DNA of 64,000 bases, taken from Bacillota bacterium (lineage in GTDB: Bacteria > Bacillota > Bacilli > Paenibacillales > NBRC-103111). The DNA is taken from assembly GCA_023393235.1 (NCBI GenBank), contig JAEWMH010000190.1, positions 1 to 64,000 on the forward strand. The letters are read 5' to 3'. Each line of letters begins with the position of its first letter. Within the stretch, counting starts at the first letter, position 1. The translations under genes and the position numbers were made by a program. Shown here piece after piece: positions 1 to 8,266 of this stretch. The notes under the pieces are model-generated. The model did not search any database. It saw only the letters and a list, made by a program, of their open reading frames with translations, and was not told the DNA's origin.

Positions 1-1176
1 GCTGTATATAACGGATCTGAATATCTGGGAGACGCCAAGCCTGCAGGCGAAAATTATGTGTATACCATTCCAAAAGATACATTGAATGACGGTACCTATT
101 TCATTTCGGCAAGAGCAACGGATTCCAAGGGCAATGCCACCCAGTCCACGGCAGCGACGATTCATGTCAATACAATCAATGCCCCGGTGGCAAATGACGG
201 CTGGACATCCCAGGATATCGGTGGTCCAGATCTGGACGGCTCTGCCAGCCTGAAAGACGGCGTGATGACCGTTAAGGGTAACGGCAAACTGGGCATCAGT
301 GAAGGAAGCAATGAGACTTCAGGGGAATATTATTCTATGGCCGAGGATGACTTCCACTATGTCTATAAGAAGGTAACCGGCGATACGGAAATTGTCACCA
401 AGCTGGAATCCATCGGCGCCGTAGACAATCATGCATTCACAGGGCTGATGATCCGGGATAACCTGGAATCCGACAGTGCGGCGGCCGTTTTGGGCTTGTC
501 CTGGGTGAAGATCTCCAAGGAATACTGCTGGTCCGCTTACCTGGCTGCACGGCCGACCAATGGCGGCAATATGGATGTTCTGACGGAAACATTGGATTCC
601 GTGGCTGCGGCCCAAGCGGCCGGCATCGATCTGATAGCAGATCTTCCATTTAAGAAAGCAGGCGTGGAGGAAGGATACTGGCTGAAGCTGAACCGCACCG
701 GCGATGTTTTCACTGCTTACGGATCAATTACTGGCAGTGAATGGACCAAGATCGGTGAACGTACCGTGCCGATGAATGAAGCAGTTTACGTAGGCTTTGC
801 CGTAGACAGCAACGATGTAGCCAATAAGATTGAACAGCTGAACTATGCGAAGTTCTCCAATATCCAGCTGACAGGTGAGGTTGAGTACAGCTTGACCATC
901 GGCAAGGAAAATACCGGCGGCGCCGGATATACCCGGGAAATTTCCGTTGCTGGCAGCAATGTGCCGGAGGAAGCGTACCTGGCGGTTCAATTTACCGAAG
1001 GTACAGGCGAAGCTGCCAAGGTTTCTGTGGTGGTCACTTCCCTGTCCGATAACAAAGCAACCGTCTCCTACCAAAAGCCCGGAACCAAGATTGAAGCATG
1101 GCTGGTCAGCGGTATGCCGGATTTGACAGGCGAGAACCTGAATACGGAAGTCTATGCACACAGCAGCACCAACTAA
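1..1176 (+). CDS. C-terminal part of a large secreted carbohydrate-related protein (5' end outside window)
   Basis: The reading frame is open from base 1, so this is the tail of a longer gene. The first ~55 residues look like the end of an Ig-like module (GTYFISARATDSKGNATQS). A ~220-residue beta-rich domain of the DUF1349/laminin-like type follows, with GLMIRDNLESDSA, YWLKLNRTGD and VYVGFAVDSND stretches. In Paenibacillus such domains are often appended to secreted pectate lyases and other polysaccharide-active enzymes; that is family knowledge, and no catalytic domain is in the window. A further ~90-residue beta domain ends the protein. It lies 18 bp before an SLH gene and may share its transcript. 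Polysaccharide substrate and enzyme class cannot be told from this part. Confidence 0.7.
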   Translation, partial: AVYNGSEYLGDAKPAGENYVYTIPKDTLNDGTYFISARATDSKGNATQSTAATIHVNTINAPVANDGWTSQDIGGPDLDGSASLKDGVMTVKGNGKLGISEGSNETSGEYYSMAEDDFHYVYKKVTGDTEIVTKLESIGAVDNHAFTGLMIRDNLESDSAAAVLGLSWVKISKEYCWSAYLAARPTNGGNMDVLTETLDSVAAAQAAGIDLIADLPFKKAGVEEGYWLKLNRTGDVFTAYGSITGSEWTKIGERTVPMNEAVYVGFAVDSNDVANKIEQLNYAKFSNIQLTGEVEYSLTIGKENTGGAGYTREISVAGSNVPEEAYLAVQFTEGTGEAAKVSVVVTSLSDNKATVSYQKPGTKIEAWLVSGMPDLTGENLNTEVYAHSSTN

Positions 1177-1194
1177 GACTGGAGGAGGCAGAAC

Positions 1195-2820
1195 ATGAGA
1201 CGAATGAAACTTGCAGTGCTGGCATTGGCGCTGCTTCTGTCCGCCTTCTCCGCCCCAATCGCCTCTGCAGCGGCAGCCGTTAAGGCTGTTTACAGCGGCG
1301 GAGTGGTGGAGGTATCCGGCAGCGGTTTTGCAAGCAGTGAAGCCTATACCGTACGGGTGGTTAATCAGGCGGACCACTATGTTCAAGCTATGGCGCAAGC
1401 CACAGCAGATGCTGACGGAGCCTTGAAGGTGTCCGTCACAACCGGAAAATTGAACGCTCTGGAGCAATTCCGCGTATATGTGAACAGCAAGGACGGCGCT
1501 TTGGCCGCACAAGCTTTGTCGGTCACCGGCAGCGTTGTTCCTCCTGTTACAGAGCCGTCCAGCCCCGGCGGCGGTTCCTATTCACCACCGGCCACAACGG
1601 ATGACAAGGTTGCCGAAACGGCTAAGGACGGGATTTCCACAGCTTCTGTGTCGGTTAAGGGAGCATTGGATGCCGCAACTGGAAAGTGGACAGCCGCCCT
1701 CTCCGAGAAAACGGGAGCTGCTCTTCTCGAAACCGCCAAAAAGGCGGAAAGCTCCGGCAATAAAGCGGTGGTGGAAATAAAGGCCGCCGCAGATTCCACA
1801 GCCTCCCCCACCTCCATGGAGCTGACGCTTCCAGCCGGTTTGCTGGGGCAAATCAGCAAGGAGACCAAAGCGGATGTGCGGATCGATGCGGGAATCGGCC
1901 AACTGCTGCTTCAAGCACAGACTGTAAAGGAAATTGCCGGTCAAGCCGGAGCAAATCCTGTGACTCTTACCGTCAGCAAGGTGGACACCAAGCTGCTGCC
2001 AGCTGCAGTGCAGGCTGAAATTGGCGGCGGACCGGTGCTGGATATTGTGCTGAAGGCAGGCAATACCGCAATCACCGGCTTTGGCGGAAAACAAATCGAA
2101 ATCAGCATTCCGTATACCAAAAAAGCCGGGCAGGATTCCAATGCCATCATTGTGTACTATGTTAATCAGGCAAACGGCAAGCTTCAGGTAATGAGAGGCG
2201 CTTATGAGGAGCCGGGCGCCAAGGTCTCCTTCACAACCTCCCACCTGTCCGTTTATGCAGTGGCTTACAATAAGGTGAGCTTCCAGGATGTGAAGGCCTC
2301 CGACTGGTTTGAACAAGCCGTTACCTTCATCGCCGCCCGGAAGATTACCGACGGCACAGAGGAGAACCTTTACAGCCCCGGGCAATCTCTGACAAGAGGC
2401 CAATTTGTTGTACTGCTTATGCGTGCTTACCAAATGGAGCCCCTGGCCGGCGCAGCCGATAACTTCGCCGATGCAGGCGGCGCCTACTATACCGATTACC
2501 TGGCTGCTGCCAAACACCTGGGCATTGCCGAAGGTGTAGGCGACAACCGCTTCGCTCCGCAGCAGGAGATTACGCGGCAGGAAATGTTCACCCTGCTGTA
2601 CAAGAGCCTGAAGCTGATTCAGGAGCTGCCGGAGGCTTCCGGAAGCCAGAAGCTGTCTGACTTCAGCGATGTGGATCAAGTCGCACCTTGGGCAAAGGAA
2701 GGCCTGTCCCACTTCGTCCAAGCAGGAGCCGTTAGCGGCAGCAACAACCAGCTGTACCCCGGGCAGACTGCAAGCCGGGCCGAGATGGCCCAGCTGCTGT
2801 ATAATCTGCTGAAGCCTTAA
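1195..2820 (+). CDS. Secreted SLH-domain protein, cell-wall anchored
   Basis: 541 residues. A signal peptide (MRRMKLAVLALALLLSAFSA, cleavage near SAAAA) shows export. Residues ~30-115 form a small beta domain. A Pro/Gly/Ser linker (PPVTEPSSPGGGS) leads to a ~230-residue region of unknown fold (residues ~135-355). The C-terminal ~185 residues hold three SLH repeats (FQDVKASDWFEQAV; FADAGGAYYTDYL; FSDVDQVAPWAKEG), which in this group bind pyruvylated secondary cell-wall polymer. The start is fixed by GGAGGAGG at 1181-1188, 6 bp before ATG. The gene follows a secreted carbohydrate-related protein by 18 bp, so it may tether or accompany that protein, which is inference. A hairpin terminator follows. 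Confidence 0.85.
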   Translation: MRRMKLAVLALALLLSAFSAPIASAAAAVKAVYSGGVVEVSGSGFASSEAYTVRVVNQADHYVQAMAQATADADGALKVSVTTGKLNALEQFRVYVNSKDGALAAQALSVTGSVVPPVTEPSSPGGGSYSPPATTDDKVAETAKDGISTASVSVKGALDAATGKWTAALSEKTGAALLETAKKAESSGNKAVVEIKAAADSTASPTSMELTLPAGLLGQISKETKADVRIDAGIGQLLLQAQTVKEIAGQAGANPVTLTVSKVDTKLLPAAVQAEIGGGPVLDIVLKAGNTAITGFGGKQIEISIPYTKKAGQDSNAIIVYYVNQANGKLQVMRGAYEEPGAKVSFTTSHLSVYAVAYNKVSFQDVKASDWFEQAVTFIAARKITDGTEENLYSPGQSLTRGQFVVLLMRAYQMEPLAGAADNFADAGGAYYTDYLAAAKHLGIAEGVGDNRFAPQQEITRQEMFTLLYKSLKLIQELPEASGSQKLSDFSDVDQVAPWAKEGLSHFVQAGAVSGSNNQLYPGQTASRAEMAQLLYNLLKP

Positions 2821-2837
2821 TCCATTGTAACTATCGA

Positions 2838-2880
2838 AAAGAGCCGGCTGCTTCGCGCAAGCCGGCTCTTTCATTATTTT
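2838..2880. terminator. Bidirectional hairpin terminator between convergent genes
   Basis: Perfect 11-bp stem AAAGAGCCGGC / GCCGGCTCTTT (2838-2848 and 2861-2871) with a 12-nt loop. A T-rich tail follows on the plus strand and an A-rich flank serves the minus strand. It separates the plus-strand SLH gene from the minus-strand ABC ATPase gene. Confidence 0.8.
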
Positions 2881-2888
2881 CATAACTC

Positions 2889-3656
2889 CTAAATCCCCAG
2901 CTCCTGCATCCTCGCAAGAACCGCCTTTATCCGGCTGTCCATATCCTTCGTACCGCTGCCGCCGGAACGGGGAAGCAGCAGCTCGCTGACAATAGCCCCG
3001 TCACGCATAAACAATATCCGACCGGACCGCGCCGCAACCTTGGCGTCATGGGTTACCAGCACCACTGTGGTCCCCTCTTCGTTAATGGCGGCCAGTAAAT
3101 CCATAATCTCCTCTGCCGCCGACGAATTCAGCGCTCCGGTAGGCTCATCGCCGAAAATCACCTGCGGATTGCCCATCAAAGCGCGGCAGATGCCTGCCCG
3201 CTGAAGCTGGCCGCCCGATACCTGGGCGGTTTCTCTTTTTTCCAGCTCCGCAATACCTGTTTTCTGCATCAGCGCCCTGGCCTTCTCCACTAGTCCTGAG
3301 GCGTTTTTGCGGTTATCTCGCATAGATGGGAGGATGATGTTGTCCAGCAGGTTCAGATTCTTCAACAGGGTGGGCTGCTGGAACACAAAGCCCATCCGGG
3401 TGCGGCGGAGATCCGCCAGCTCCTGCTCGGGCAGGGCAGACAGCTCCCTGTCCTCGAAGATTACCCGTCCGCCGTCGATGCTGTCCATGCCGCTTAAGGC
3501 GTACATCAGGGTGGATTTCCCCGAGCCCGACGGACCCATCACCGAAACAAACTCCCCCTCCTGAATTTCCACGGATACCCCATCCAGGACTCTGGCCTTT
3601 TCAGCGCCGGCTCCGAAGGATTTGACTATTTGCTCACCGCGTATCATCGTTTTCAT
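2889..3656 (-). CDS. ABC transporter ATP-binding protein, MacB/LolD-type
   Basis: 255 residues, a single nucleotide-binding domain. Visible motifs are Walker A GPSGSGKST (~residue 41), Q-loop FVFQQP, signature VSGGQLQRAGICRAL, Walker B VIFGDEPTGALNS and H-loop LVTHD. The long D-loop with TGALN and the pairing with an FtsX-type permease are typical of the MacB/LolCDE-like exporter group (antimicrobial peptide or lipoprotein transport). It is the last gene of a minus-strand operon (TetR, MFS, permease, ATPase), only 3 bp after the permease gene. Likely role: powers the adjacent permease in export or detoxification; the substrate is unknown. Confidence 0.9.
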   Translation of the reverse strand: MKTMIRGEQIVKSFGAGAEKARVLDGVSVEIQEGEFVSVMGPSGSGKSTLMYALSGMDSIDGGRVIFEDRELSALPEQELADLRRTRMGFVFQQPTLLKNLNLLDNIILPSMRDNRKNASGLVEKARALMQKTGIAELEKRETAQVSGGQLQRAGICRALMGNPQVIFGDEPTGALNSSAAEEIMDLLAAINEEGTTVVLVTHDAKVAARSGRILFMRDGAIVSELLLPRSGGSGTKDMDSRIKAVLARMQELGI

Positions 3657-3659
3657 GGC

Positions 3660-5981
3660 CTACTCCTTCATATGATGGGATATTTGAATGTGACCTGATC
3701 CCCGGGTGCCCGCCACGGCGGCCAGCATAACCGAGGCTGCCATTGCCAAGGGACAAACCAGATAAGCGGCAACAGGATTTACCGTAAACTCGAAGGCCGA
3801 AGCGCCGAAGGAGGAAATCGCCATCCCCGCCAAAGCCTCACCCAGGGTGTTGGCCAGAAGCAAACCCAGTACAAGGGCCACCGCCAGCACAGCCCCTGCG
3901 CGGGAGGCGTACTGCCTGGCTATATCCGCCGCAGTAAAGCCCAGCGCCTTCAGAATGGCAATGGAGCTTCTGTCCTTGGCCATCAGCAGCTTCATAAACA
4001 AGATCGTAACCAGGAACATAAGCAGCAGGGCAACGGCAAAGGCAGCATAAGCAGCCTTGCCGACAGCACGGATGGTGGAGCCGAAGGTTTTGGCCATGTA
4101 TGCCTCAATATCCGACACCTTGGCATACCCGAAACGGTCCGCATATTCCCTCACCTTGCCGGGGACAGCCGCCGGATCGGCCAGCTTGGCATAGATAACG
4201 CTGCGCATGGTTTCCCCGCTTGTTGCCCCAAACACCGCCTTGGCCGTTTTGCCGCCATTGGTAATGTCTGAATAAAGGCCGCATACAGTTAGGATGCTTT
4301 CTTTTCCATCCACGAGGAGGGTTAGAGTATCGCCCACACCTTTGCCCAGCTCCTCCCCGTTCAGCACAGACAGCGCAATTTCGCCGTTTGAGGCGGGAGC
4401 TTGGCCCTTGGCATAGCTGACCGGAAAGACCTCATGGTCCCCCAGCTCCACATACAACCGCTCCTCTGCGCCATTTGCCGAACGGGCGGTAAAGCTCCGT
4501 GTGATCAATACGGTATGCTGCGTTACGGCATTGTCACCCTCCAGCGCCTTGGCAATGCCAGCGGACTTGCCGTCAATATCGGCGGTCTGCTGAAGATCGA
4601 AGCGCAGATCCGCCTGACCGATACCCATATAAGTGCTGAAACGCTCCGAGGAAATGGTGCTGTAGAGGTTCTGGGGCACGGTCATAATAAACGCCGCAAT
4701 CACCAGCACCGCAAGCATGGTGGCATAGAGCTTCTTGCGGGAGAGCACGTCCTTAATCCCCAGAAACAGGTTCGTGTCCACCAGCCTGCTGCGGCTTAAG
4801 CTGATCCGCCCGGCTCTGGCAGACCGCTCCTGCGGCATGCCGAACCGGATGGCCTGGGCGGCAGAAATCCTCTTAAAGCGGGCCAACACCCGGCTTACAT
4901 AGGCCAGGATTACCAGGAGTACCAGCAGCACGCCTGCCAGACCGGCCAACAGAGCCGCCCCCTCATGCCCGCTTTCGCCCATGGACAGCCTGATCTGCTC
5001 CAGCAGCAGCCCCTGGAACAGCAAGGAAAGTGAGTATCCCAAAATGCAGCCAACTGCGGCAATAGCCGTATATTTGGCCAGATACAGCTTTTTAATGTCG
5101 CTTACCCGCAGCCCGATGGCCTTCAGAACGCCGATTTCCCGGTAATCCTCCTCGATTTTGGCAAGCAAAGTGAAACGGATGCACAGCATAGCGACGGCCA
5201 CCACCAGGGCGCTCATCAACAGAATCACCGCGATCATCATTCCGTCGGAAATGGCATTGAGCATCCTGAACAGCGGATAGGTAACCGTCGGACCGTTGGC
5301 CTCCAGCCCTGCGGAGGCGTAGGCGGTTTCGAAGGCGCTCAGCCCCGACAGCTGCTTCAGCCGGAATTCAATCAAATATTCGATGCTGCCCTGATTAAGG
5401 AGGGCTGCATAATCCTCCCCGCTGACCAGAAACCGCTTGGAGGAGGAGAGGGTGGAGTTCATCTGGGAATCCCGGAGAAATCCGGCCACCGTCAGCTCCC
5501 GTCCGCCGATGCTTGCCTTGTCGCCAACCCTGGCGCTGTGGTCCTTCATATAAGCAACAGGAACGTACAGCTCACCTGCCGCCGGGCGGATGATATTCCC
5601 GTCCAGATCCAGCAGATAGTCGAAGCGTTCACTTTGGGTGCTGAAGCCGTTGTCCTGGGCGCTGTCGGCCAGGGATTCCCCGCCCAATACGATCCTCGCC
5701 CCCTCCACATTCAGAAACTCCAGCACCTGGTAAGCCTCCACATTGCTGTTCCGCTCCGCAAAAGCGGCAAGCCGTTCCCGGTCCAGAGGACCCGCATGCA
5801 TCTGCATAAAATGAGGGGTTTTGGCCTTCACCATCATGGCATCAATGGACCCGGACAGCTGGACGGCAAGCAGCGCCGCCAGTGACACCAGCATAGCCGC
5901 CGCCGCAACAAACAGCGTGGTAATCAAGGTGGTCGCCTTGCTCTTCCGCACATCATTGCGGATCATTCTCGCAAACATCAT
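3660..5981 (-). CDS. FtsX-type ABC transporter permease (two FtsX domains)
   Basis: About 773 residues. One N-terminal membrane helix (TTLITTLFVAAAAMLVSLAALL) is followed by an extracytoplasmic domain, three helices of a first FtsX domain (~residues 245-380), a central helix, a second extracytoplasmic domain and a second FtsX triple-helix block at the C-terminus. This layout matches permeases of the YknZ/SalY/ABC-2-FtsX exporter group. I place the start at the ATGATG at 5981-5976 rather than an upstream frame extension: GGAGGGG stands just before it and it overlaps the MFS stop codon in an ATGA junction. Translational coupling to the MFS gene upstream and the ATPase 3 bp downstream indicates one transporter complex plus a companion pump. 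Confidence 0.88.
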   Translation of the reverse strand: MMFARMIRNDVRKSKATTLITTLFVAAAAMLVSLAALLAVQLSGSIDAMMVKAKTPHFMQMHAGPLDRERLAAFAERNSNVEAYQVLEFLNVEGARIVLGGESLADSAQDNGFSTQSERFDYLLDLDGNIIRPAAGELYVPVAYMKDHSARVGDKASIGGRELTVAGFLRDSQMNSTLSSSKRFLVSGEDYAALLNQGSIEYLIEFRLKQLSGLSAFETAYASAGLEANGPTVTYPLFRMLNAISDGMMIAVILLMSALVVAVAMLCIRFTLLAKIEEDYREIGVLKAIGLRVSDIKKLYLAKYTAIAAVGCILGYSLSLLFQGLLLEQIRLSMGESGHEGAALLAGLAGVLLVLLVILAYVSRVLARFKRISAAQAIRFGMPQERSARAGRISLSRSRLVDTNLFLGIKDVLSRKKLYATMLAVLVIAAFIMTVPQNLYSTISSERFSTYMGIGQADLRFDLQQTADIDGKSAGIAKALEGDNAVTQHTVLITRSFTARSANGAEERLYVELGDHEVFPVSYAKGQAPASNGEIALSVLNGEELGKGVGDTLTLLVDGKESILTVCGLYSDITNGGKTAKAVFGATSGETMRSVIYAKLADPAAVPGKVREYADRFGYAKVSDIEAYMAKTFGSTIRAVGKAAYAAFAVALLLMFLVTILFMKLLMAKDRSSIAILKALGFTAADIARQYASRAGAVLAVALVLGLLLANTLGEALAGMAISSFGASAFEFTVNPVAAYLVCPLAMAASVMLAAVAGTRGSGHIQISHHMKE

Positions 5982-7261
5982 ACCCCTCCTACTTCCAGCC
6001 TCTTCACGGACTTCACCTGGTACAGCAGAATCGAGGTCAGGCATAACAGTCCTCCGGCCACCATAATCAGAAGCCCCGTACCTCTGCCCGTACCTGTGCC
6101 GATCAGCCTTCCGATATTTCCCGCAAGAGCTCCCCCGTCTGTCAGAAGCGGGTTAAACACATCGTCCGCCAATACGCCCGAAACCGCATAAGCCGCCACA
6201 TACCCCAGCTGGGAAATCAGCCCGATGAGCCCCCAGGCTCTGCCTTGTTTGATGTTCTCGATATTGGTACGGGTCAGGAAATCCAGGCTGGCATTGGCGA
6301 AGGGCAGCATAGCGAAGAAGAAAAAGCCCGCCGCGCTGATCCATACCAAATTCTCCCTCATCCCAAAGGCCGCCATTCCCAGCCCGGCAAAAAACAGTGA
6401 AACCGAAAGCAGCTTCACGTAGCCTTTTTTGATGGGCAGAATGCCAACAACGACGCTGGTGACCAGCATCCCCGATGCAGCGATGGTGATGATGGTTCCC
6501 AAGGCAGCACTATCCGAAAAAGCCAGCACCAGCGGCGTGGCGAGGGTCTGGATGAAACCCAGGAAAAAGGTAATGACCGAGGCTATCATGACCAGAACCA
6601 GCACACCCCTGTTTTCAGAAACGGCAGCCCAGCCTTCCTTCAACTCCCAGACAAAGGATTGGGGGGAACTATTCCTTTGAGAAGCAAGGCCCTTGCGCAC
6701 CACCAAGGTGGAGGTGACGGTTAGGAAAAAGGTGCATATGTCCAATAGAAGAAGCAGCTTAATATCCGCTACCGTGAGCAAAAACCCGGCGATCACCGGC
6801 GAAATAAGAAACTTGGCGGACCCGGCCAGCTGGACAAAGCCGCTTGCCTTGGTGAATTGCTCCGGTGTAAGCAAATCCGTCACAGTAGCTTTGTAGGCAG
6901 GGTCCAGGAGGGAGGAAAAGATGGAGCTGACCGTCACTCCCAGGTAAATCTGCCACAGCTGCACCTCGCCGCGCAGCATACAAACCAGAATAAACACCAA
7001 ACCCAGGGCAGAGAGACTATCCCCCAGCACCATCAGCAGCCGGCGGTCATAACGGTCCGCCAGCACCCCGGATATAGCGCTTAGCAGCAGTCCAGGCATA
7101 AAGGCAAACAAGGTAACAAGCGCTACTGCAGAGGCCTTGCCTGTCAGACCGAATACAAATACGCCCAGTCCAAAGGAGGAAAGCCCGCTGCCAATGGCAG
7201 AAACCAGCTGGCCTGACCACAGCAGCATAAATTTTCCGAAGGGATTCCCCGTCCTACTCAT
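5978..7261 (-). CDS. MFS transporter (drug-efflux-like)
   Basis: 427 residues with about 12 hydrophobic helices. The loop motif LADRYDRR between helices 2 and 3 is the MFS signature A. The overall pattern (AFMPGLLLSAISGVLADRYDRR; MIASVITFFLGFIQTLATPLVLAF) fits the MFS_3/enterobactin-exporter-like or macrolide-efflux group. It starts 8 bp inside the end of the TetR gene and shares an ATGA overlap with the following permease, so the genes are translationally coupled. Expected role: proton-driven export of a small toxic molecule that also induces the TetR repressor. Substrate cannot be read from sequence. Confidence 0.88.
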   Translation of the reverse strand: MSRTGNPFGKFMLLWSGQLVSAIGSGLSSFGLGVFVFGLTGKASAVALVTLFAFMPGLLLSAISGVLADRYDRRLLMVLGDSLSALGLVFILVCMLRGEVQLWQIYLGVTVSSIFSSLLDPAYKATVTDLLTPEQFTKASGFVQLAGSAKFLISPVIAGFLLTVADIKLLLLLDICTFFLTVTSTLVVRKGLASQRNSSPQSFVWELKEGWAAVSENRGVLVLVMIASVITFFLGFIQTLATPLVLAFSDSAALGTIITIAASGMLVTSVVVGILPIKKGYVKLLSVSLFFAGLGMAAFGMRENLVWISAAGFFFFAMLPFANASLDFLTRTNIENIKQGRAWGLIGLISQLGYVAAYAVSGVLADDVFNPLLTDGGALAGNIGRLIGTGTGRGTGLLIMVAGGLLCLTSILLYQVKSVKRLEVGGV

Positions 7262-7892
7262 GGCCGCCTTCCCCTCCGAACATCTGCATGGCAGGCGCCA
7301 GGCTTCCCGGCTTTGCTCCCAGCAGCCGCTCTATGTTGTGGATGAGCGCCGGAATACGTGCTGCCAGCTCCTCCTCTGTCAGACCGGCTCCATCGTCAAA
7401 TACCGTATTGGCATAGATCACCACCATCTCCATACATTCATAAGGATGCGGTGTGTTGAACAGCCCTTCCTCTATCCCATCCCGGATCATGTCTGCCAAG
7501 ATAGGGGTTAAGCCGCTGACGATCATCCGCTGGATCTTCTGGTGCATCAGCGCGTTCTGGGGCTTGTGGATATGCTCCATCACCTCTTCACCGCCTCCGC
7601 CGCCTACATTCATGGATACCACGGTCCGGATAATCCGTTCCACGACCGGTATACTCTTGTCCGCCGCCACCTCCCGGGCTGCAGCCATCAGCCGGGTATT
7701 GTACCGTTCGATCAGGGCGTCCATAATATCCTCTTTGGACTTAAAGTGGTAATACAGCGTGCCCCGGGCAATGCCCACCTTCTCCAAAATATCGTTGGTG
7801 CTGGTGCCGTCGAAGCCCTTCTGGCCAAACAGCTCATCCGCCGCATCCAGTATTTCATCCCTGCGTTCCTCGGGTTTCTTCACTATTCTCAT
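7254..7892 (-). CDS. TetR family transcriptional regulator
   Basis: 212 residues. The N-terminal HTH is clear: ILDAADELFGQKGFDGTSTNDILEKVGIARGTLYYHFKSKEDI. The C-terminal ligand domain is not assignable but contains a short GGGGGEE loop. I choose the ATG at 7892 (MRIVKKPEERRDE) because the HTH follows at the normal distance and GGGGAGG precedes it; an in-frame upstream extension would run through the operator. It is first in the operon with the MFS pump and ABC exporter, and an inverted repeat sits between its -10 region and RBS. So it very likely represses its own operon until an exported compound binds. Confidence 0.92.
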   Translation of the reverse strand: MRIVKKPEERRDEILDAADELFGQKGFDGTSTNDILEKVGIARGTLYYHFKSKEDIMDALIERYNTRLMAAAREVAADKSIPVVERIIRTVVSMNVGGGGGEEVMEHIHKPQNALMHQKIQRMIVSGLTPILADMIRDGIEEGLFNTPHPYECMEMVVIYANTVFDDGAGLTEEELAARIPALIHNIERLLGAKPGSLAPAMQMFGGEGGHE

Positions 7893-7921
7893 GGTGTGCT
7901 GTACCTCCCCGAATTTTATAG

Positions 7922-7938
7922 ACCGACTGTCTGTCGGT
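7922..7938 (-). promoter_or_regulatory. Probable TetR operator
   Basis: Inverted repeat ACCGAC-TGTCT-GTCGGT, 6 bp arms and 5 bp spacer, with extra symmetry around it. It lies directly downstream of the -10 hexamer and upstream of the TetR RBS, the usual place for an autorepressor site. ACCGAC/GTCGGT half sites are common for TetR proteins. Binding by this TetR is inferred. Confidence 0.6.
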
Positions 7939-7941
7939 AAT

Positions 7942-7971
7942 ATCATGACATATCCCCCTTGATATTGTCAA
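7942..7971 (-). promoter_or_regulatory. Promoter of the TetR-MFS-ABC operon
   Basis: On the minus strand TTGACA (7971-7966) is followed after 18 bp by CATGAT (7947-7942). The -35 is perfect; the -10 matches at 4 of 6 positions. The operator-like palindrome begins 3 bp further downstream. Confidence 0.5.
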
Positions 7972-8071
7972 GGAGGTGAATGCCTCTGGGAGAGTGTGTT
8001 TGCGCGTCTTAGAAGGGGCTGGCTAACTCCTGCGTGCTGCCTGACCTCCCTCCAGGTGAGTGGTTAAATTT

Positions 8072-8256
8072 CTAACGGCGGTGAGAGACGCTATTTGCCC
8101 CAAAATGGGGTGCTGCAAATTCTAACGGAAGCAGGGGCCGTTATTGGGCTAAAAAAGGGGGTTCGGCGGGGCAAAAAGCTCAAATAGCGGCTGTGGCCGC
8201 CGTTAGATTTTTTGAAGGGGTGTTTTCGCCGAAATAAGGTCTCTGGCCGCCGTTAG
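8072..8256. repeat. Four-unit inverted intergenic element, TAACG family, copy 1
   Basis: Four 26-bp units: direct at 8072-8097 and 8122-8147, inverted at 8181-8206 and 8231-8256. Gaps are 24, 33 and 24 bp. Each unit begins CTAACGG (read inward) and ends in a TATT-type tail (CGCTATTTG in unit 1). The core is GC-rich (GGCGGC-like) in units 1, 3 and 4 and more diverged in unit 2. The element fills the gap between the 3' end of the UvrD-type helicase gene and the TetR promoter. No protein or transposase is encoded. The rest of 7980-8266 shows nothing else recognisable. Confidence 0.8.
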
Positions 8257-8266
8257 CGCCAAGCTT

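Noticed and set aside
1582..2883. Long antisense frame over the SLH gene (433 codons)
   Set aside because: Lies fully opposite a clear SLH protein with signal peptide and RBS; typical shadow of a GC-rich gene.
8072..8256. Element as insertion-sequence remnant or MITE
   Set aside because: No clear target duplication, no single terminal inverted repeat, and unit sequence changes between copies while spacing stays; does not fit a simple MITE.
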